NCBI GenBank assembly: GCA_900542285.1 | Contig: UQNF01000012.1 | Span: 1 to 38,922, forward strand | DNA length: 38,922 nucleotides | Source: an uncultured Clostridium sp. | GTDB taxonomy: Bacteria > Bacillota > Clostridia > Christensenellales > CAG-138 | Direction: 5' to 3' | Part shown: positions 1 through 9,221 of the stretch, piece by piece | How positions within the stretch are numbered: position 1 is the first letter of the stretch | How the letters are laid out: the number at the start of each line of letters is the position of its first letter | The notes under the pieces: model-generated | Seen by the model: only the letters and a program-made list of their open reading frames with translations | Database searches by the model: none | Told to the model about the DNA's origin: nothing | Made by a program: the position numbers and the translations under genes

Positions 1-70
1 CAGGAGGACCTTCTCTTGCTCCTTATTTGTTACCCATGTATTGTACCTCAACAAAACTCTCAAAATAAAT

Positions 71-106
71 AAAAAAGACATCCCGTTCTTTCGGATGTCT
101 CGTTTT
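71..106 (-). terminator. Rho-independent terminator after plsY
   Basis: A perfect 8-bp inverted repeat (76-83 AGACATCC with 93-100) encloses a 9-nt loop. Read on the minus strand it begins a few bases past the plsY stop and is followed by a T-rich tract (TTTTTTATTTATTTTG). The plus side also has a short T run, so it may work both ways. It closes the translation-factor operon. Confidence 0.85.
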
Positions 107-772
107 TCATTTGCCCTTTTCTTTTCCCTCCCAGGCTATCGAGCCCAGCCTGCGTTCATTTCCGCTCAATATTCTCTGGATATTGGGTATATGCGTAAGA
201 ATTATTACGAGCGCAAGAGTGATTGAAAACAGCACCAGATATGTATCCTTCGGGTTTGCGATCACCGTGAGCGTACCTGCTATGACAGCGCCGGTAACCG
301 AACCGACGGAGACCATTTTGGTGATGAGTATCAGTATTACGCCGACTGCAAGACCTATTGCAAGCTCCACGGGTGCTATTACCAGCATACCGCCGATGGC
401 GACAGCAACGCACTTTCCGCCGCGAAATTGATGGAAAATCGGAAGCAAATGCCCCAGCATCGCACCCAGCAATCCCTCACACATGAAGAGACTATTAAAT
501 CCTTCCGAAAACAGGCCCAGCTTGCTGCCTGCAAGCGCAACGAAATGACCGATAAGTGCGGCAATCGCACCCTTGGCGCAGTCACTGAACAAGCAGAGCA
601 AGCCCCATTTCCAACCAAAGGTTCTCAGGATATTGGTCGAACCGGCATTTCCGCTGCCGCATTCTCTGATATCCACGCTCTTCTTTCCTGCAATGCGGAT
701 TGCAGTCATGTTGCTGCCCAGCAGATATCCGCAAACAGCCACAAACAAGGCTGCGATGAATAAATAGGCCAT
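107..772 (-). CDS. plsY: Acyl-phosphate:glycerol-3-phosphate acyltransferase
   Basis: Integral membrane enzyme that transfers an acyl group from acyl-phosphate to glycerol-3-phosphate, the first step of phospholipid synthesis in most Gram-positive bacteria. The 221-aa protein is almost entirely hydrophobic helices. It shows the family motifs: GSGNAGSTNILRT near residue 40, a D..KG segment near residue 65, and GHLLPIFHQFRGGK in the middle. GGKCVAV replaces the more usual GGKGVA, a mild variant. The ATG shares one base with the ribF stop (TAATG) and is preceded by GGAAAGGA, so it is translationally coupled and last in the operon. The call is secure from motifs and length. Confidence 0.95.
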   Translation of the reverse strand: MAYLFIAALFVAVCGYLLGSNMTAIRIAGKKSVDIRECGSGNAGSTNILRTFGWKWGLLCLFSDCAKGAIAALIGHFVALAGSKLGLFSEGFNSLFMCEGLLGAMLGHLLPIFHQFRGGKCVAVAIGGMLVIAPVELAIGLAVGVILILITKMVSVGSVTGAVIAGTLTVIANPKDTYLVLFSITLALVIILTHIPNIQRILSGNERRLGSIAWEGKEKGK

Positions 773-1665
773 TATACATCCTTTCCGAAATAGTGATTCG
801 CATCCCGAACATCCGTTGCTATCTGATTTCTCAGTTCGTCCAGGGAACCAAATCTCTTTTCTCCGCGAAGTCTCTTAACAAAGCGCACCCTGACGAACCT
901 GCCGTACAGTTCTCCGTCAAAATCAAGTATATGGGTCTCTATGCCTTTTTCGGAGCCGCCGACCGTCGGATTATTGCCAACGTTGGTAACGGCAGGGAAG
1001 ATGCTTCCATCCGTTTCAAGATAGGTAACATATACGCCGTCTGCCGGAAGCACCAGCGGAGCATCGATCTTAATGTTCGCAGTCGGATAGCTCAGCTGCT
1101 TTCCTATGCCGCGTCCCCTAACGACCGTTCCGCTCAGATTATGCGTCCTGCCAAGCATTAGCTGTGCTTTGGCAACGTCACCCTTCTCTATCAACTCACG
1201 AATTCGTGTGCTTGATACCGGCTGTTTTCCAACCAGGACCGGATTTATTATAGCCACGTCCACGCCTCGGGCATTCGCAAGCTTTTCAAGCATTTCGGCA
1301 GTTCCGGACTTTTTCATGCCAAAGGTATAGTTAAATCCTGCGACGAGAACCTCCGGATTCAGCCTTGAAATGAGCATGTCAACAAAAGCTTTTGGTCTGC
1401 TTGAACATATTTTGGCGGTGAAATCGACCATATCAATGTACTGCACACCCAAGGCTTTAAGATAACCTCGCCTGTCCTCATTGCTGCAAAGCCTTGCGAC
1501 CCTGTTGCCAAGCAGCTCCTGCGGATGGTTGGAAAATGTATATACAACGGGAATCAAGCCTCTCGCCTTTGCTATGAGTACTGCGGTATCTATTAGCTTT
1601 TTATGGCCGATGTGTACGCCGTCAAACATGCCGAGCGCCACGACCGTTTTCTTATCATCTGCCAT
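772..1665 (-). CDS. ribF: Bifunctional riboflavin kinase / FAD synthetase
   Basis: Makes FMN from riboflavin and FAD from FMN, in the cytosol. The N-terminal nucleotidyltransferase domain (about residues 1-155) has the GMFDGVHIGHKKL signature and SSTRIREL. The C-terminal flavokinase domain (about 170-295) has the PTANI motif followed by GVYVTYLETDG. At 297 aa it is slightly short for the family but both domains are complete. The ATG overlaps the truB stop by 11 bp and has AGGA five bases upstream. The truB-ribF pairing is the standard Gram-positive order. No FMN riboswitch is visible upstream, as expected for a gene inside this operon. Confidence 0.96.
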   Translation of the reverse strand: MADDKKTVVALGMFDGVHIGHKKLIDTAVLIAKARGLIPVVYTFSNHPQELLGNRVARLCSNEDRRGYLKALGVQYIDMVDFTAKICSSRPKAFVDMLISRLNPEVLVAGFNYTFGMKKSGTAEMLEKLANARGVDVAIINPVLVGKQPVSSTRIRELIEKGDVAKAQLMLGRTHNLSGTVVRGRGIGKQLSYPTANIKIDAPLVLPADGVYVTYLETDGSIFPAVTNVGNNPTVGGSEKGIETHILDFDGELYGRFVRVRFVKRLRGEKRFGSLDELRNQIATDVRDANHYFGKDV

Positions 1666-2581
1666 CTTTTTCCTGTTTATCCTCGCTTCCGAGCCAAACC
1701 GTCACATGCAGGCCCTCTTCGCCCCGAACGCCCAGTCCGATAAATTCTCCATCCACATAGAGCCTGTGTACACTGCCCTTCTTTAGCTCATCATCAAACG
1801 GTATCGGCGCACCGTTTATCAACAGTCGTTTTTTCCTTTCCGAAAGCCCGTTGAGCTGTAATTGAGGGATATGATCAACAGCCTCATCCATAGCCGTAAC
1901 GGTCCTTGCAAGCTCGCCTGTTTCCTTCAAATCGCGAAGCTCCGCTATCGTAAAGCTGTTTTCAAGCCCGAACTTGCCGGACTTTGTCCTGAGCAGAAAC
2001 GGCATAAACGCCGGAACATTCAACCTTTCGCCTATATCACGGCAAAGCGATCTAATGTAGGTTCCCTTTGAACAGCGTATCTTTATAAGGAAGCTGTTCT
2101 TTTGGAGCTTATCGAGAAGCTCAAGCTGATAAATGCTGACAATACGCTTTCTATCCTCGATTGGCTCGGTAACTTCGCCTCGCCTCGCAAGTTTATACAT
2201 TTTAACGCCGTTAACGCTCAATGAGGAGTAGATGGGCGGTATCTGCTCGATCTCTCCAAGAAACTCCGGGAGCACGCCAATAAGCTGTTCGGAAGACACA
2301 TCGCATTCGCATTCCGCCGTAAGCACACCGAAAGCATCGAGCGTATCCGTAGTTTGTCCGAAACGGAGCTCCGCAATGTATTCTTTTTGCTTATCTACAA
2401 GATAATCAAAAAGGCGTGTTGCTCTCCCGATACAGATCGGCAGCACGCCCGCTGCGGCAGGGTCGAGAGTGCCGGTATGCCCGACACGCTTTTCCCCATA
2501 AATTTTACGCAAGTCCACCACGACATCGCTTGATGTCATTCCGGGTGGTTTTAGCACATTAACAATTCCCTCAAACTGCAT
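1655..2581 (-). CDS. truB: tRNA pseudouridine(55) synthase
   Basis: Isomerises U55 in the T-loop of tRNAs. The N-terminal catalytic domain contains KPPGMTSSDVV and GHTGTLDPAAAGVLP, with the catalytic aspartate at residue 40. Further family motifs are IPPIYSSLSVNG, KMYKLARRGE and RCSKGTYIRSLCRDIG. The 308-aa length is normal, with a PUA-like tail. No convincing Shine-Dalgarno precedes the ATG, which lies 14 bases past the nrnA stop. The start is chosen by alignment to the family (M.G..NVLKP), and translation may depend on coupling to nrnA. Confidence 0.96.
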   Translation of the reverse strand: MQFEGIVNVLKPPGMTSSDVVVDLRKIYGEKRVGHTGTLDPAAAGVLPICIGRATRLFDYLVDKQKEYIAELRFGQTTDTLDAFGVLTAECECDVSSEQLIGVLPEFLGEIEQIPPIYSSLSVNGVKMYKLARRGEVTEPIEDRKRIVSIYQLELLDKLQKNSFLIKIRCSKGTYIRSLCRDIGERLNVPAFMPFLLRTKSGKFGLENSFTIAELRDLKETGELARTVTAMDEAVDHIPQLQLNGLSERKKRLLINGAPIPFDDELKKGSVHRLYVDGEFIGLGVRGEEGLHVTVWLGSEDKQEKDGR

Positions 2582-2595
2582 AGAACTTATAAAAA

Positions 2596-3582
2596 CTAAC
2601 GCTCGGCTTCGTCCAATTCCTCACACGCCTCACGGACTACATCCGCAACAACGGTCGAGAGCGATTCATGCGCGGTATAGCCTGCCGCACGGGCATGTCC
2701 GCCGCCGCCATGCTTCTCTGCAATACTGCAGACATTGCCGACCGCCTTGCTTCTAAGGCTGACCTTATAGGAGCCATCGGCGCCCTCACGAATGAAGATG
2801 CCGATTTTTACGCTGTCAACATCCCTAACACAGTCAACAATGCCTTCGCAGTCCTCATCGGTCGCATCAAAGCTGAGCATTTGAGATCTGGTCAACACCG
2901 CTATGCCGATATCTCCGCCATGCTCAAGCTGCATCCTTGAAACGACATAGCCCTGAAGCCTGGTCTTTGAGAACGGAACGGTCCTGTAAATCAGCCGGTT
3001 GAGTTTGGAAATATCCAGCCCCATTTCGATGAAATCGGCAATTATCCTGAGACTGCCGGGAGTTGTATTGCTGTAAGACAGATTGCCCGTGTCGGTTACG
3101 ATGCCCGTATACAGACAAACCATTGCATCTTTATCAACGGGCATGTCCATGCGCACATAGAGCTCATAGATCACCTCTGCTGTCGCTGCAGCGTTTGCCA
3201 CAACGAGATTTTCTGCCGCAAACCCGGGATTTGTCACATGGTGATCGATAGCCGCTGTCTCCTCCGCTCCGTCAAACAGGCGGATCGCACGGCCAAAGCG
3301 AGGGAGATCGGCACAGTCGCACGCAATAACGCATCTATATCCCTCCGCTTTCTCCGGAAGCAAAACCTTATCCGAATTCGGAAGGAAGGAATAGATCTTC
3401 GGCACAGGGTTAGCGCAGACGAGCTCCACCTTTTTGCCAAGCTTGACCAGCAGGGCATAGAGCGCAAGCGCCGAGCCTAAAGTATCCCCATCGGGCGAAA
3501 CATGTGAGAGCAATGTAAACTCTGTTTCTCTGTTGATGAGCTCGATTATTGAACCGAACTCAGCATCATGCTCATTCATCAT
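2596..3582 (-). CDS. nrnA: DHH-family oligoribonuclease / pAp phosphatase
   Basis: Cytosolic phosphoesterase of the NrnA type, degrading short RNA oligonucleotides and dephosphorylating 3'-phosphoadenosine 5'-phosphate. The metal-binding motifs of the DHH domain are present: HVSPDGDTLGSA, ACDCAD, AIDHHVT and GIVTDTGNLSYS. The C-terminal DHHA1 domain ends in GGGGHARAAG. I choose the ATG at 3582 (328 aa), since AAAGGA lies about 10 bases upstream. A GTG at 3609 would add nine residues but has no ribosome site. The start overlaps the rbfA stop by 11 bp, so translation is probably coupled. It ends in TAG, showing that amber is an ordinary stop codon in this host. Confidence 0.93.
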   Translation of the reverse strand: MMNEHDAEFGSIIELINRETEFTLLSHVSPDGDTLGSALALYALLVKLGKKVELVCANPVPKIYSFLPNSDKVLLPEKAEGYRCVIACDCADLPRFGRAIRLFDGAEETAAIDHHVTNPGFAAENLVVANAAATAEVIYELYVRMDMPVDKDAMVCLYTGIVTDTGNLSYSNTTPGSLRIIADFIEMGLDISKLNRLIYRTVPFSKTRLQGYVVSRMQLEHGGDIGIAVLTRSQMLSFDATDEDCEGIVDCVRDVDSVKIGIFIREGADGSYKVSLRSKAVGNVCSIAEKHGGGGHARAAGYTAHESLSTVVADVVREACEELDEAER

Positions 3583-3949
3583 CTTGGGTATTATCCTTTT
3601 TTCGCTCACTGTTGAGCTGATTGATTATCTCCGAAATATGCACCGCATATTCAATCGAGTCGTCAAGCGTGAATTTCAGCGTCGGTATTCTGCGGATATC
3701 CACACGCTTTCCAAGCTCACGGGCAATAAAGCCCTCGGCACGGTTGAGCTGCGCAACGGTTTCCTTTCTGATATCATCGGACTTATCGTACACGCTGACC
3801 TTGACCTTTGCAAGCTTTAAGTCGTTGGTCGCCTCAACCCTCAGGATAGTAGTCATCGGGGAGATCCTCGGATCCTTCATTTCTCTGACTATTTCGCTCA
3901 ATGCCTTCTTCAGTTCTTCATTAATTCTATCGTATCTTACCGATGGCAT
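3572..3949 (-). CDS. rbfA: 30S ribosome-binding factor A
   Basis: Small KH-like protein that binds 16S rRNA near helix 1 during late 30S maturation. The 125-aa protein has the typical N-terminus (R.DRINEELKKALSEIVREMKDPRI), the central KVKVSVYDK strand and the LKFTLDDSIEYAVHISEII end. A short charged tail (SERKKDNTQDDE) follows. The ATG has AAGGTGA six bases upstream, 24 bases after infB ends. No ylxP homologue is found between infB and rbfA, unlike in Bacillus. Confidence 0.95.
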   Translation of the reverse strand: MPSVRYDRINEELKKALSEIVREMKDPRISPMTTILRVEATNDLKLAKVKVSVYDKSDDIRKETVAQLNRAEGFIARELGKRVDIRRIPTLKFTLDDSIEYAVHISEIINQLNSERKKDNTQDDE

Positions 3950-3973
3950 ACATTTTCACCTTACAAACAATAA

Positions 3974-6769
3974 TTATCTCTGCACCTGCTCCATGAAGTA
4001 GACCTCGATTGCGTCTCCTTCGTGGATATCGTTGAAATCCTGGATGCCGATACCGCATTCATAACCTGCGGCAACTTCCTTGACGTCATCCTTGAACCTT
4101 CTGAGGGATGCGATCTGGCCTTCGTGTATGACCACACCGTCACGCACCACGCGCACCAAAGCACTGCGCTGAACCTTTCCCTCCTGGACATATGCGCCGG
4201 CGATGACGCCTACGCCGCTGACCTTAAAGGTGTTCCTAACGCTTATTGTGCCGAGATGTACTTCCTTGTATACAGGCTTGAACATACCCTTCATAGCGTT
4301 TTCGACATCCTCGATAGCCTGATAGATGATGCGATAGGTACGGACATCGACTTTCTCCTGAGTTGCAAGCGCCCTTGCGCCGCTGTCGGGACGGACATTG
4401 AAGCCAATGACGATAGCGTTCGATGCGGAAGCAAACGTTACATCCGATTCAGAGATAGCGCCAACGCCGCCGTGAATAACCTTTACACGCACCTCTTCAT
4501 TGGAGAGCTTTTCAAGTGCCTGCCTGACCGCCTCAACGCTGCCGTGAACATCGGCCTTTACGACGATATTTAGGGTCTTCATCTCACCCTCCGCGATATG
4601 GGAGAACAGATCCTCAAGGCTGACCTTGGACATGCTCTTAAGCTGCTCCGCCTTGATCCTGTCGCGTCTCTCCTCTGCAACCTTCTTGGAAACCTCGGCA
4701 ACGTTCATAACATCGCCGGCTGCAGGGACTTCATTAAAGCCCAGAACTTCAACAGGCTGGCTGGGGCCTGCGGACTTTACCAGCTTGCCCTTGTCGTCCA
4801 TCATCGCGCGGACCTTGCCGTAGGCAACGCCTGCAACGATCGGATCGCCAACCTTGAGCGTACCGTTCTGTACAAGAACGGTAGCAATGGGGCCGCGTCC
4901 CCTATCGAGCTTTGCTTCAATAATGGTACCCTTTGCAGCGCGGTTGGGATTAGCGCGCAGTTCAAGCACATCCGCCTGGAAAAGAACAGTTTCGAGAAGC
5001 TTATCGAGATTTGTACGCTTCTTTGCGGAAATGGGTACACAGAATGTATCTCCGCCCCAATCATCGCAGACAAGACCATATTCTGTAAGCTGCTGCTTAA
5101 TCCTGTCGGGATTTGCTTCGGGCTTATCTATCTTGTTTATTGCAACCACGATGGGTACTTCGGCAGCCTTTGCGTGGTTGATAGCCTCAACGGTCTGAGG
5201 CATAATGCCATCATCGGCGGCAACGACGAGGATAACAACGTCTGTGACCTGAGCGCCCCTTGCGCGCATTGAGGTGAATGCCGCATGGCCCGGGGTGTCG
5301 ATAAAGGTTATCGTTCTGCCGTTGCAGTTGACGGTATACGCACCGATATGCTGGGTAATGCCGCCTGCCTCACCCTCGGTGATGGCGCTGTCCCTTATTG
5401 CGTCGAGCAGCGAGGTCTTACCATGGTCAACATGACCCATGATGGTGACGACCGGAGGCCTCTCGATGAGGTTTTCTTCAGCATCGGCTTCATCAGCGGA
5501 TTCCTGCATGGCCTCCTCAGCGGTCTTTGCGACCTGATGTTCAAGCTCGATATTATAATCCATCGCAACGAGCTCGCAGGTATCAAAATCGATATCCTGA
5601 TTGATATTTGCCGCAATGCCCATCATAAACAGCTTCTTTATTATCTCAGTCGCCGGTTTACCGATCTTTTCGGAGAAATCACGGACGGTGATCGTCTCGG
5701 TAGTGATGATCGCTTTTTCAATCACGACAGGCTCCGGCTTGCGCTGAGGCTGCTCCTGCTGCTTAGTCTTGCGCTTTCTGCCTCCATAGCTCTGACCGTC
5801 ATCGTCCCAGCCGCGAACGGAGGGGGCGGTTTCCTTCATGATGGTCTTCTTGCTCTTGGCTTTTCCGTCGTTGTCATAGCTGCGTACATAGCCGCTGCTC
5901 TTTTCAGGAGTACGGGCAGGCTTGGGTCTTGCAGCAGTATCTCCTGCGATACCGCCTCTTCCTCCCTGATTACGGCTGCTCTGCTGATGCTGATTGGGCC
6001 TTGCAGGAGCATCCTTATCCATGCCCTCGCTGCGTGCAGGGCGATCCCCGGTATTTCTGCGGTCGGGCCTGTCTGTACGCCTGCCGCTGCGGCGGTCTCC
6101 CCTCTGCTCGCCTCCCCTGTTATCATTGCGGTTATCCGTGCGCTGATTCCTTCCGTCCTGACGGGGGCCGCGTTCATCGCTTCCCTGACGGTTATTCCTT
6201 GCGCCTTCACGCTGATTGTTGGTATTTCCGCGAGGTCTGTCTGCGGATTCGTTTCGTTTTGGCTGATCGGCATTCCTGCTTCTCCCTTCATCAGCCACGG
6301 CTGCTTCGCCTGCATTTGACTTTTCGACAGGTACGGTTTCTTCCTTCTTTTCCGGTTTCTCCGGCTCGGCATTCGCCGTCACCTGAGGCTTTTCCGGCTC
6401 AGGCTTGACCGTTTCGGCAACGGGTTCAACCGCAGGTTTCTCTGCGGTCTTTTCGGCGGCAACGGGAGCTGAAGTCTTTTCGGGCTCACTCATTTCCTTT
6501 ACTGTTTCGCCAACCTGCTCCGAGGCATCGCTGACATAGACGCCGGACCGGGAATCCTGCTCCAGATACTCCCTAAGCCGTTCGCTCTGCTTTCTCTTCT
6601 CTTCTTCTTCCTTTGCAGCTTTTTCCTTTTCCATAAGACTGCTCTCCAGCCTTCTTGCAGCTTGCAATGAGGAATTGACATCTGTGCTCAGAGTGCTGAC
6701 CTGTTCGACCAGTCCCCTCAACATGCCTTCAATATGCGCTGTTTTTTTAAGCATTTCGGATTTATTCAT
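3974..6769 (-). CDS. infB: Translation initiation factor IF-2
   Basis: GTPase that brings initiator fMet-tRNA to the 30S subunit and drives subunit joining. The 931-aa protein has a short N-terminal helix, then a long disordered stretch (about residues 40-340) rich in Glu/Lys and then Arg/Gly/Asn/Asp. An IF2_N domain follows (ITVRDFSEKIGKPATEII), then the G domain with GHVDHGKTSLLDAIR, GITQHIGAY, DTPGHAAFTSMRARG, NKIDKP and SAKK, and domains II-IV. The ATG at 6769 has AAAGGTGG six bases upstream. An in-frame start at 6805 lacks a ribosome site and would add 12 unconserved residues. A 344-codon open frame opposite the disordered region is a composition artefact. Confidence 0.97.
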   Translation of the reverse strand: MNKSEMLKKTAHIEGMLRGLVEQVSTLSTDVNSSLQAARRLESSLMEKEKAAKEEEEKRKQSERLREYLEQDSRSGVYVSDASEQVGETVKEMSEPEKTSAPVAAEKTAEKPAVEPVAETVKPEPEKPQVTANAEPEKPEKKEETVPVEKSNAGEAAVADEGRSRNADQPKRNESADRPRGNTNNQREGARNNRQGSDERGPRQDGRNQRTDNRNDNRGGEQRGDRRSGRRTDRPDRRNTGDRPARSEGMDKDAPARPNQHQQSSRNQGGRGGIAGDTAARPKPARTPEKSSGYVRSYDNDGKAKSKKTIMKETAPSVRGWDDDGQSYGGRKRKTKQQEQPQRKPEPVVIEKAIITTETITVRDFSEKIGKPATEIIKKLFMMGIAANINQDIDFDTCELVAMDYNIELEHQVAKTAEEAMQESADEADAEENLIERPPVVTIMGHVDHGKTSLLDAIRDSAITEGEAGGITQHIGAYTVNCNGRTITFIDTPGHAAFTSMRARGAQVTDVVILVVAADDGIMPQTVEAINHAKAAEVPIVVAINKIDKPEANPDRIKQQLTEYGLVCDDWGGDTFCVPISAKKRTNLDKLLETVLFQADVLELRANPNRAAKGTIIEAKLDRGRGPIATVLVQNGTLKVGDPIVAGVAYGKVRAMMDDKGKLVKSAGPSQPVEVLGFNEVPAAGDVMNVAEVSKKVAEERRDRIKAEQLKSMSKVSLEDLFSHIAEGEMKTLNIVVKADVHGSVEAVRQALEKLSNEEVRVKVIHGGVGAISESDVTFASASNAIVIGFNVRPDSGARALATQEKVDVRTYRIIYQAIEDVENAMKGMFKPVYKEVHLGTISVRNTFKVSGVGVIAGAYVQEGKVQRSALVRVVRDGVVIHEGQIASLRRFKDDVKEVAAGYECGIGIQDFNDIHEGDAIEVYFMEQVQR

Positions 6770-6855
6770 ACATATCCACCTTTCATCAAGCTGCGGCTTT
6801 ACCATCGAGCGGAGCCGTCATGCCGTCATTAGTCGGGGCCGTTCTTCGAGGCTCT

Positions 6856-7173
6856 TCACATCTCCGACCCCGGTAGTTTTTTCAAAATCATCCCGGTAAA
6901 GCCCGCATCCGTCACCGCGGCGACCATTCTTTCGGCCTTACCTATAGCACCGCCCAGATCCTCAACGAAGATGAGCGGAATATCTCTTGCACTGCAAGCA
7001 TCCTTCCAGCGCTTCGCCGTGTTGGATGAAGCGCATGAGTCGACGATTACGAGCTTGGCCTTGCCGGATCTCACCGCCTTATCAACGGAAAAATCACCGT
7101 TTGCAAGCTTTCCTGCCTTCATAGCAAAGCCAACCGCACTGCGCAGCGCATCATTCGCAATCGTGTTCGCCAT
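6856..7173 (-). CDS. ylxQ: L7Ae-family RNA-binding protein YlxQ
   Basis: Small K-turn RNA-binding protein of the L7Ae/L30e fold, encoded between ylxR and infB in most Gram-positive bacteria, with a presumed role in ribosome or RNA metabolism. The 105-aa protein shows the fold pattern: LRSAVGFAMKAGKLANGDFS, then AKLVIVDSCASSNTAKRW, then DIPLIFVEDLGGAIGKA. The ATG at 7173 lies nine bases after GGAGG. The ATG at 7182 touches that GGAGG and is therefore less likely. The gene overlaps the ylxR end by 23 bp, so it is probably coupled. Confidence 0.88.
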   Translation of the reverse strand: MANTIANDALRSAVGFAMKAGKLANGDFSVDKAVRSGKAKLVIVDSCASSNTAKRWKDACSARDIPLIFVEDLGGAIGKAERMVAAVTDAGFTGMILKKLPGSEM

Positions 7174-7462
7174 CTTTTGCATCCTCCGCAGCCCTTTCGA
7201 CCGCAGCGGTCAAGCCCTCGTACACATCATCCTCTATCTTGGAGGAGAACGCGCGTTCCAAGGCTCTGCTCTTCTTGGCACGCTGTAGGCATTCCGCATT
7301 CAGGCATATGTAAGCGCCCCTTCCGGCGGCTTTTCCCGTCGGGTCAATGCCTATCCTTGTCTTATCATCGGGCAGCTTAGTGCATACTATTCTGACAAGC
7401 TCCCTTTTGGGCTTCATCTCACGGCAGCCCACGCACATGCGCATAGGTATCTTTTTCTGCAC
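7151..7462 (-). CDS. ylxR: YlxR family nucleic-acid-binding protein (DUF448)
   Basis: Small basic protein of the nusA operon; in Bacillus its homologue has been linked to RNase P. The family signature is complete: RMCVGCREMKPKRELVRIV, IDPTGKAAGRGAYIC, then CLQRAKKSRALERAF. The 103-aa length is typical. It starts with GTG, which is well supported by GGAGG six bases upstream. It sits 29 bases after nusA. Confidence 0.92.
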   Translation of the reverse strand: MQKKIPMRMCVGCREMKPKRELVRIVCTKLPDDKTRIGIDPTGKAAGRGAYICLNAECLQRAKKSRALERAFSSKIEDDVYEGLTAAVERAAEDAKDGEHDCE

Positions 7463-7491
7463 TTAAAACCTCCGATTCGGACTGATTCGAA

Positions 7492-8652
7492 TTACTGAAG
7501 CGGCTCCTCTTCGACTAAAGCTTCCGCCTGATTGATATCGCTGTCGGCCTCAGCCTGGGACTGTGACTTGATATCGATCTTCCAGCTTGTGAGCTTGGCG
7601 GCAAGCCTTGCGTTCTGGCCTTCCTTGCCGATAGCCAGGGAAAGCTGATTGTCGGGAACGACGACCTTCGCCGCCTTCTCCGCTTCGTTGATATATACCA
7701 TGAGCACCTTAGCAGGTCCAAGCGCCTTCGCAATATAGACCGCAATATCGGGATCCCACTCAATGATGTCCATCTTCTCATTATGAAGCTCGTCAACGAT
7801 GCGTTCCACCCTTGTGCCGCGCTGACCGACGCAGGCGCCGACAGCATCGATGCTCGGGTCATTGCTCATAACGGCAATCTTGGTGCGCTGACCTGCTTCC
7901 CTTGCCACGGATACGACCCTAACCACGCCGGTCTGGATCTCAGGGATCTCAAGCTCGAACAGCTTCTTGATAAGCTCAGGGTGTGTCCTCGATGCTATGA
8001 TCTGCGGACCCTTGTTCTCCTTATGAACCTTAAGGACATATACCTTGAGCTTGTCGCCGGGCTCATAGGTTTCCCCGACGATGACTTCATTTGCAGGGAT
8101 CAAGCCTGCACTCCTGCCTATCTCGACATATACGTCGCCGTTCTTGTCAACACGCTGAACGATGGCCGTAAGCGCTTCGGATTCCTTTTCCTGATATTCT
8201 TCATAAATTGCGCCGCGCTCCGCTTCACGAATGCGCTGCATGATAACTCCCTTTGCCGTCTGGGCGGCAATCCTGCCGAAATTGCTGGTGTCCGCCTCTT
8301 CCTCAACAACATCGCCAAGCTCAAGAAGTCTATTGATCTTCCTTGCGTCCTCCAATGAGATCTGGGTTACGCTGTCCTCCACGGTTTCAGATACGGTTTT
8401 GGACACCCAGATCCTGCTCTTTCCGGTTTCAAGATCCAAGCTGGCGCGGGCCCTGCAGTTTGCCGCGTTCCTGCGAATCTGTCCGTCGGCAAGGTTCGGG
8501 CGTTCAATGCTCTTTTTATATGCGCTGACCAGTGCTGCTTCTATTGCATCAACCAGAATATTGATCGATATTCCGCGTTCCTTGCTGATTCTGCCAAGTA
8601 TATCGGCAAAGCTGAGTTCTTCTTCTTCAACTACTCTAGACCTCTTAGCCAT
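7492..8652 (-). CDS. nusA: Transcription termination/antitermination factor NusA
   Basis: RNA polymerase-associated factor that promotes pausing and hairpin-dependent termination. The 386-aa protein has the N-terminal RNAP-binding domain (1-140, with DAIEAALVSAYKKS), an S1 domain (about 150-210), and KH1/KH2 with ACVGQRGTRVERIVDEL and NQLSLAIGKEGQNARLAA. It lacks the C-terminal acidic repeats of proteobacterial NusA, as is normal in Gram-positives. AAAGGA lies about 12 bases before the ATG, a rather long spacing. NusA may act on the leader hairpin of its own operon at 9165-9191. Confidence 0.97.
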   Translation of the reverse strand: MAKRSRVVEEEELSFADILGRISKERGISINILVDAIEAALVSAYKKSIERPNLADGQIRRNAANCRARASLDLETGKSRIWVSKTVSETVEDSVTQISLEDARKINRLLELGDVVEEEADTSNFGRIAAQTAKGVIMQRIREAERGAIYEEYQEKESEALTAIVQRVDKNGDVYVEIGRSAGLIPANEVIVGETYEPGDKLKVYVLKVHKENKGPQIIASRTHPELIKKLFELEIPEIQTGVVRVVSVAREAGQRTKIAVMSNDPSIDAVGACVGQRGTRVERIVDELHNEKMDIIEWDPDIAVYIAKALGPAKVLMVYINEAEKAAKVVVPDNQLSLAIGKEGQNARLAAKLTSWKIDIKSQSQAEADSDINQAEALVEEEPLQ

Positions 8653-8682
8653 TTTATATTGTTTTCCTTTCGGTAATTAATC

Positions 8683-9135
8683 TTAAAAATCGATGTGCGG
8701 TCTGACAAGCGCAGCCTTTTTCCGTTCAATCGTTATGCTGCCCTTTTTAAGCTCCAGCGTAAAGCTGTCCTTGTCAAAGTCGATAAGAGTTCCGGTGTAT
8801 TCCTTCCTGCCGTTTATAGCGGCATACAGCTTTACATCCAGAACATTTCCGATATTCCTCTGATAGTCCTTATCGATTTTGAGCGGTCGGTCGATGCCGA
8901 GTGAGCTTACGGAGAGATAGTACGCCTGGTCTATTGGGTCTGCCTCGTCAAGTATGGGATCGACAGCATTGCTGACAAGTTCGCAATCATCGAGCGACAC
9001 GCCGCCTGGACGATCGATATAGAGGGTCAGCACCCAATTATCAAATTCCTTTTGATACTCCACTTCATAGAGTTCGTAGCCGAGTTCCTTTACCGTGGGT
9101 TCCACGATAGCAAAAACTTTATCGGTTAATTTCAA
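8683..9135 (-). CDS. rimP: Ribosome maturation factor RimP
   Basis: Assists early assembly of the 30S subunit around S12. The 150-aa protein has the alpha/beta N-terminal domain (LGYELYEVEYQKEFDNWVLTLYIDRPGGVSLDDCELVS), the SSLGIDRPLK hallmark and an SH3-like C-terminal domain. It begins with TTG, which is firmly placed by AGGAGGA six to seven bases upstream. It is the first gene of the translation operon, behind a sigma-A promoter and a leader hairpin. Confidence 0.95.
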   Translation of the reverse strand: MKLTDKVFAIVEPTVKELGYELYEVEYQKEFDNWVLTLYIDRPGGVSLDDCELVSNAVDPILDEADPIDQAYYLSVSSLGIDRPLKIDKDYQRNIGNVLDVKLYAAINGRKEYTGTLIDFDKDSFTLELKKGSITIERKKAALVRPHIDF

Positions 9136-9164
9136 TTTCTTCCTCCTAAAATCGACCGTTCAAA

Positions 9165-9191
9165 ATTAAAGAGCGGGACGCACCCACTCTT
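9165..9191 (-). promoter_or_regulatory. Leader hairpin of the rimP-nusA operon, terminator-like
   Basis: Between promoter and rimP, the minus strand forms a 9-bp stem with one G-T wobble (9191-9183 AAGAGTGGG with 9177-9169 CCCGCTCTT) and a 5-nt loop, followed by TTTAATTTTG. The interrupted U-tract would make a weak terminator. In Bacillus subtilis the corresponding operon leader has been reported to carry a NusA-dependent terminator used for autoregulation, so an attenuator is a reasonable inference. Confidence 0.7.
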
Positions 9192-9221
9192 CAATCACGC
9201 TAATCATCTCATTACGAGTTC

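Noticed and set aside
5285..6319. A 344-codon open frame on the plus strand opposite infB
   Set aside because: It lies opposite the low-complexity Arg/Gly/Glu-rich region of IF-2, has no ribosome site or recognisable domain, and follows from base composition.
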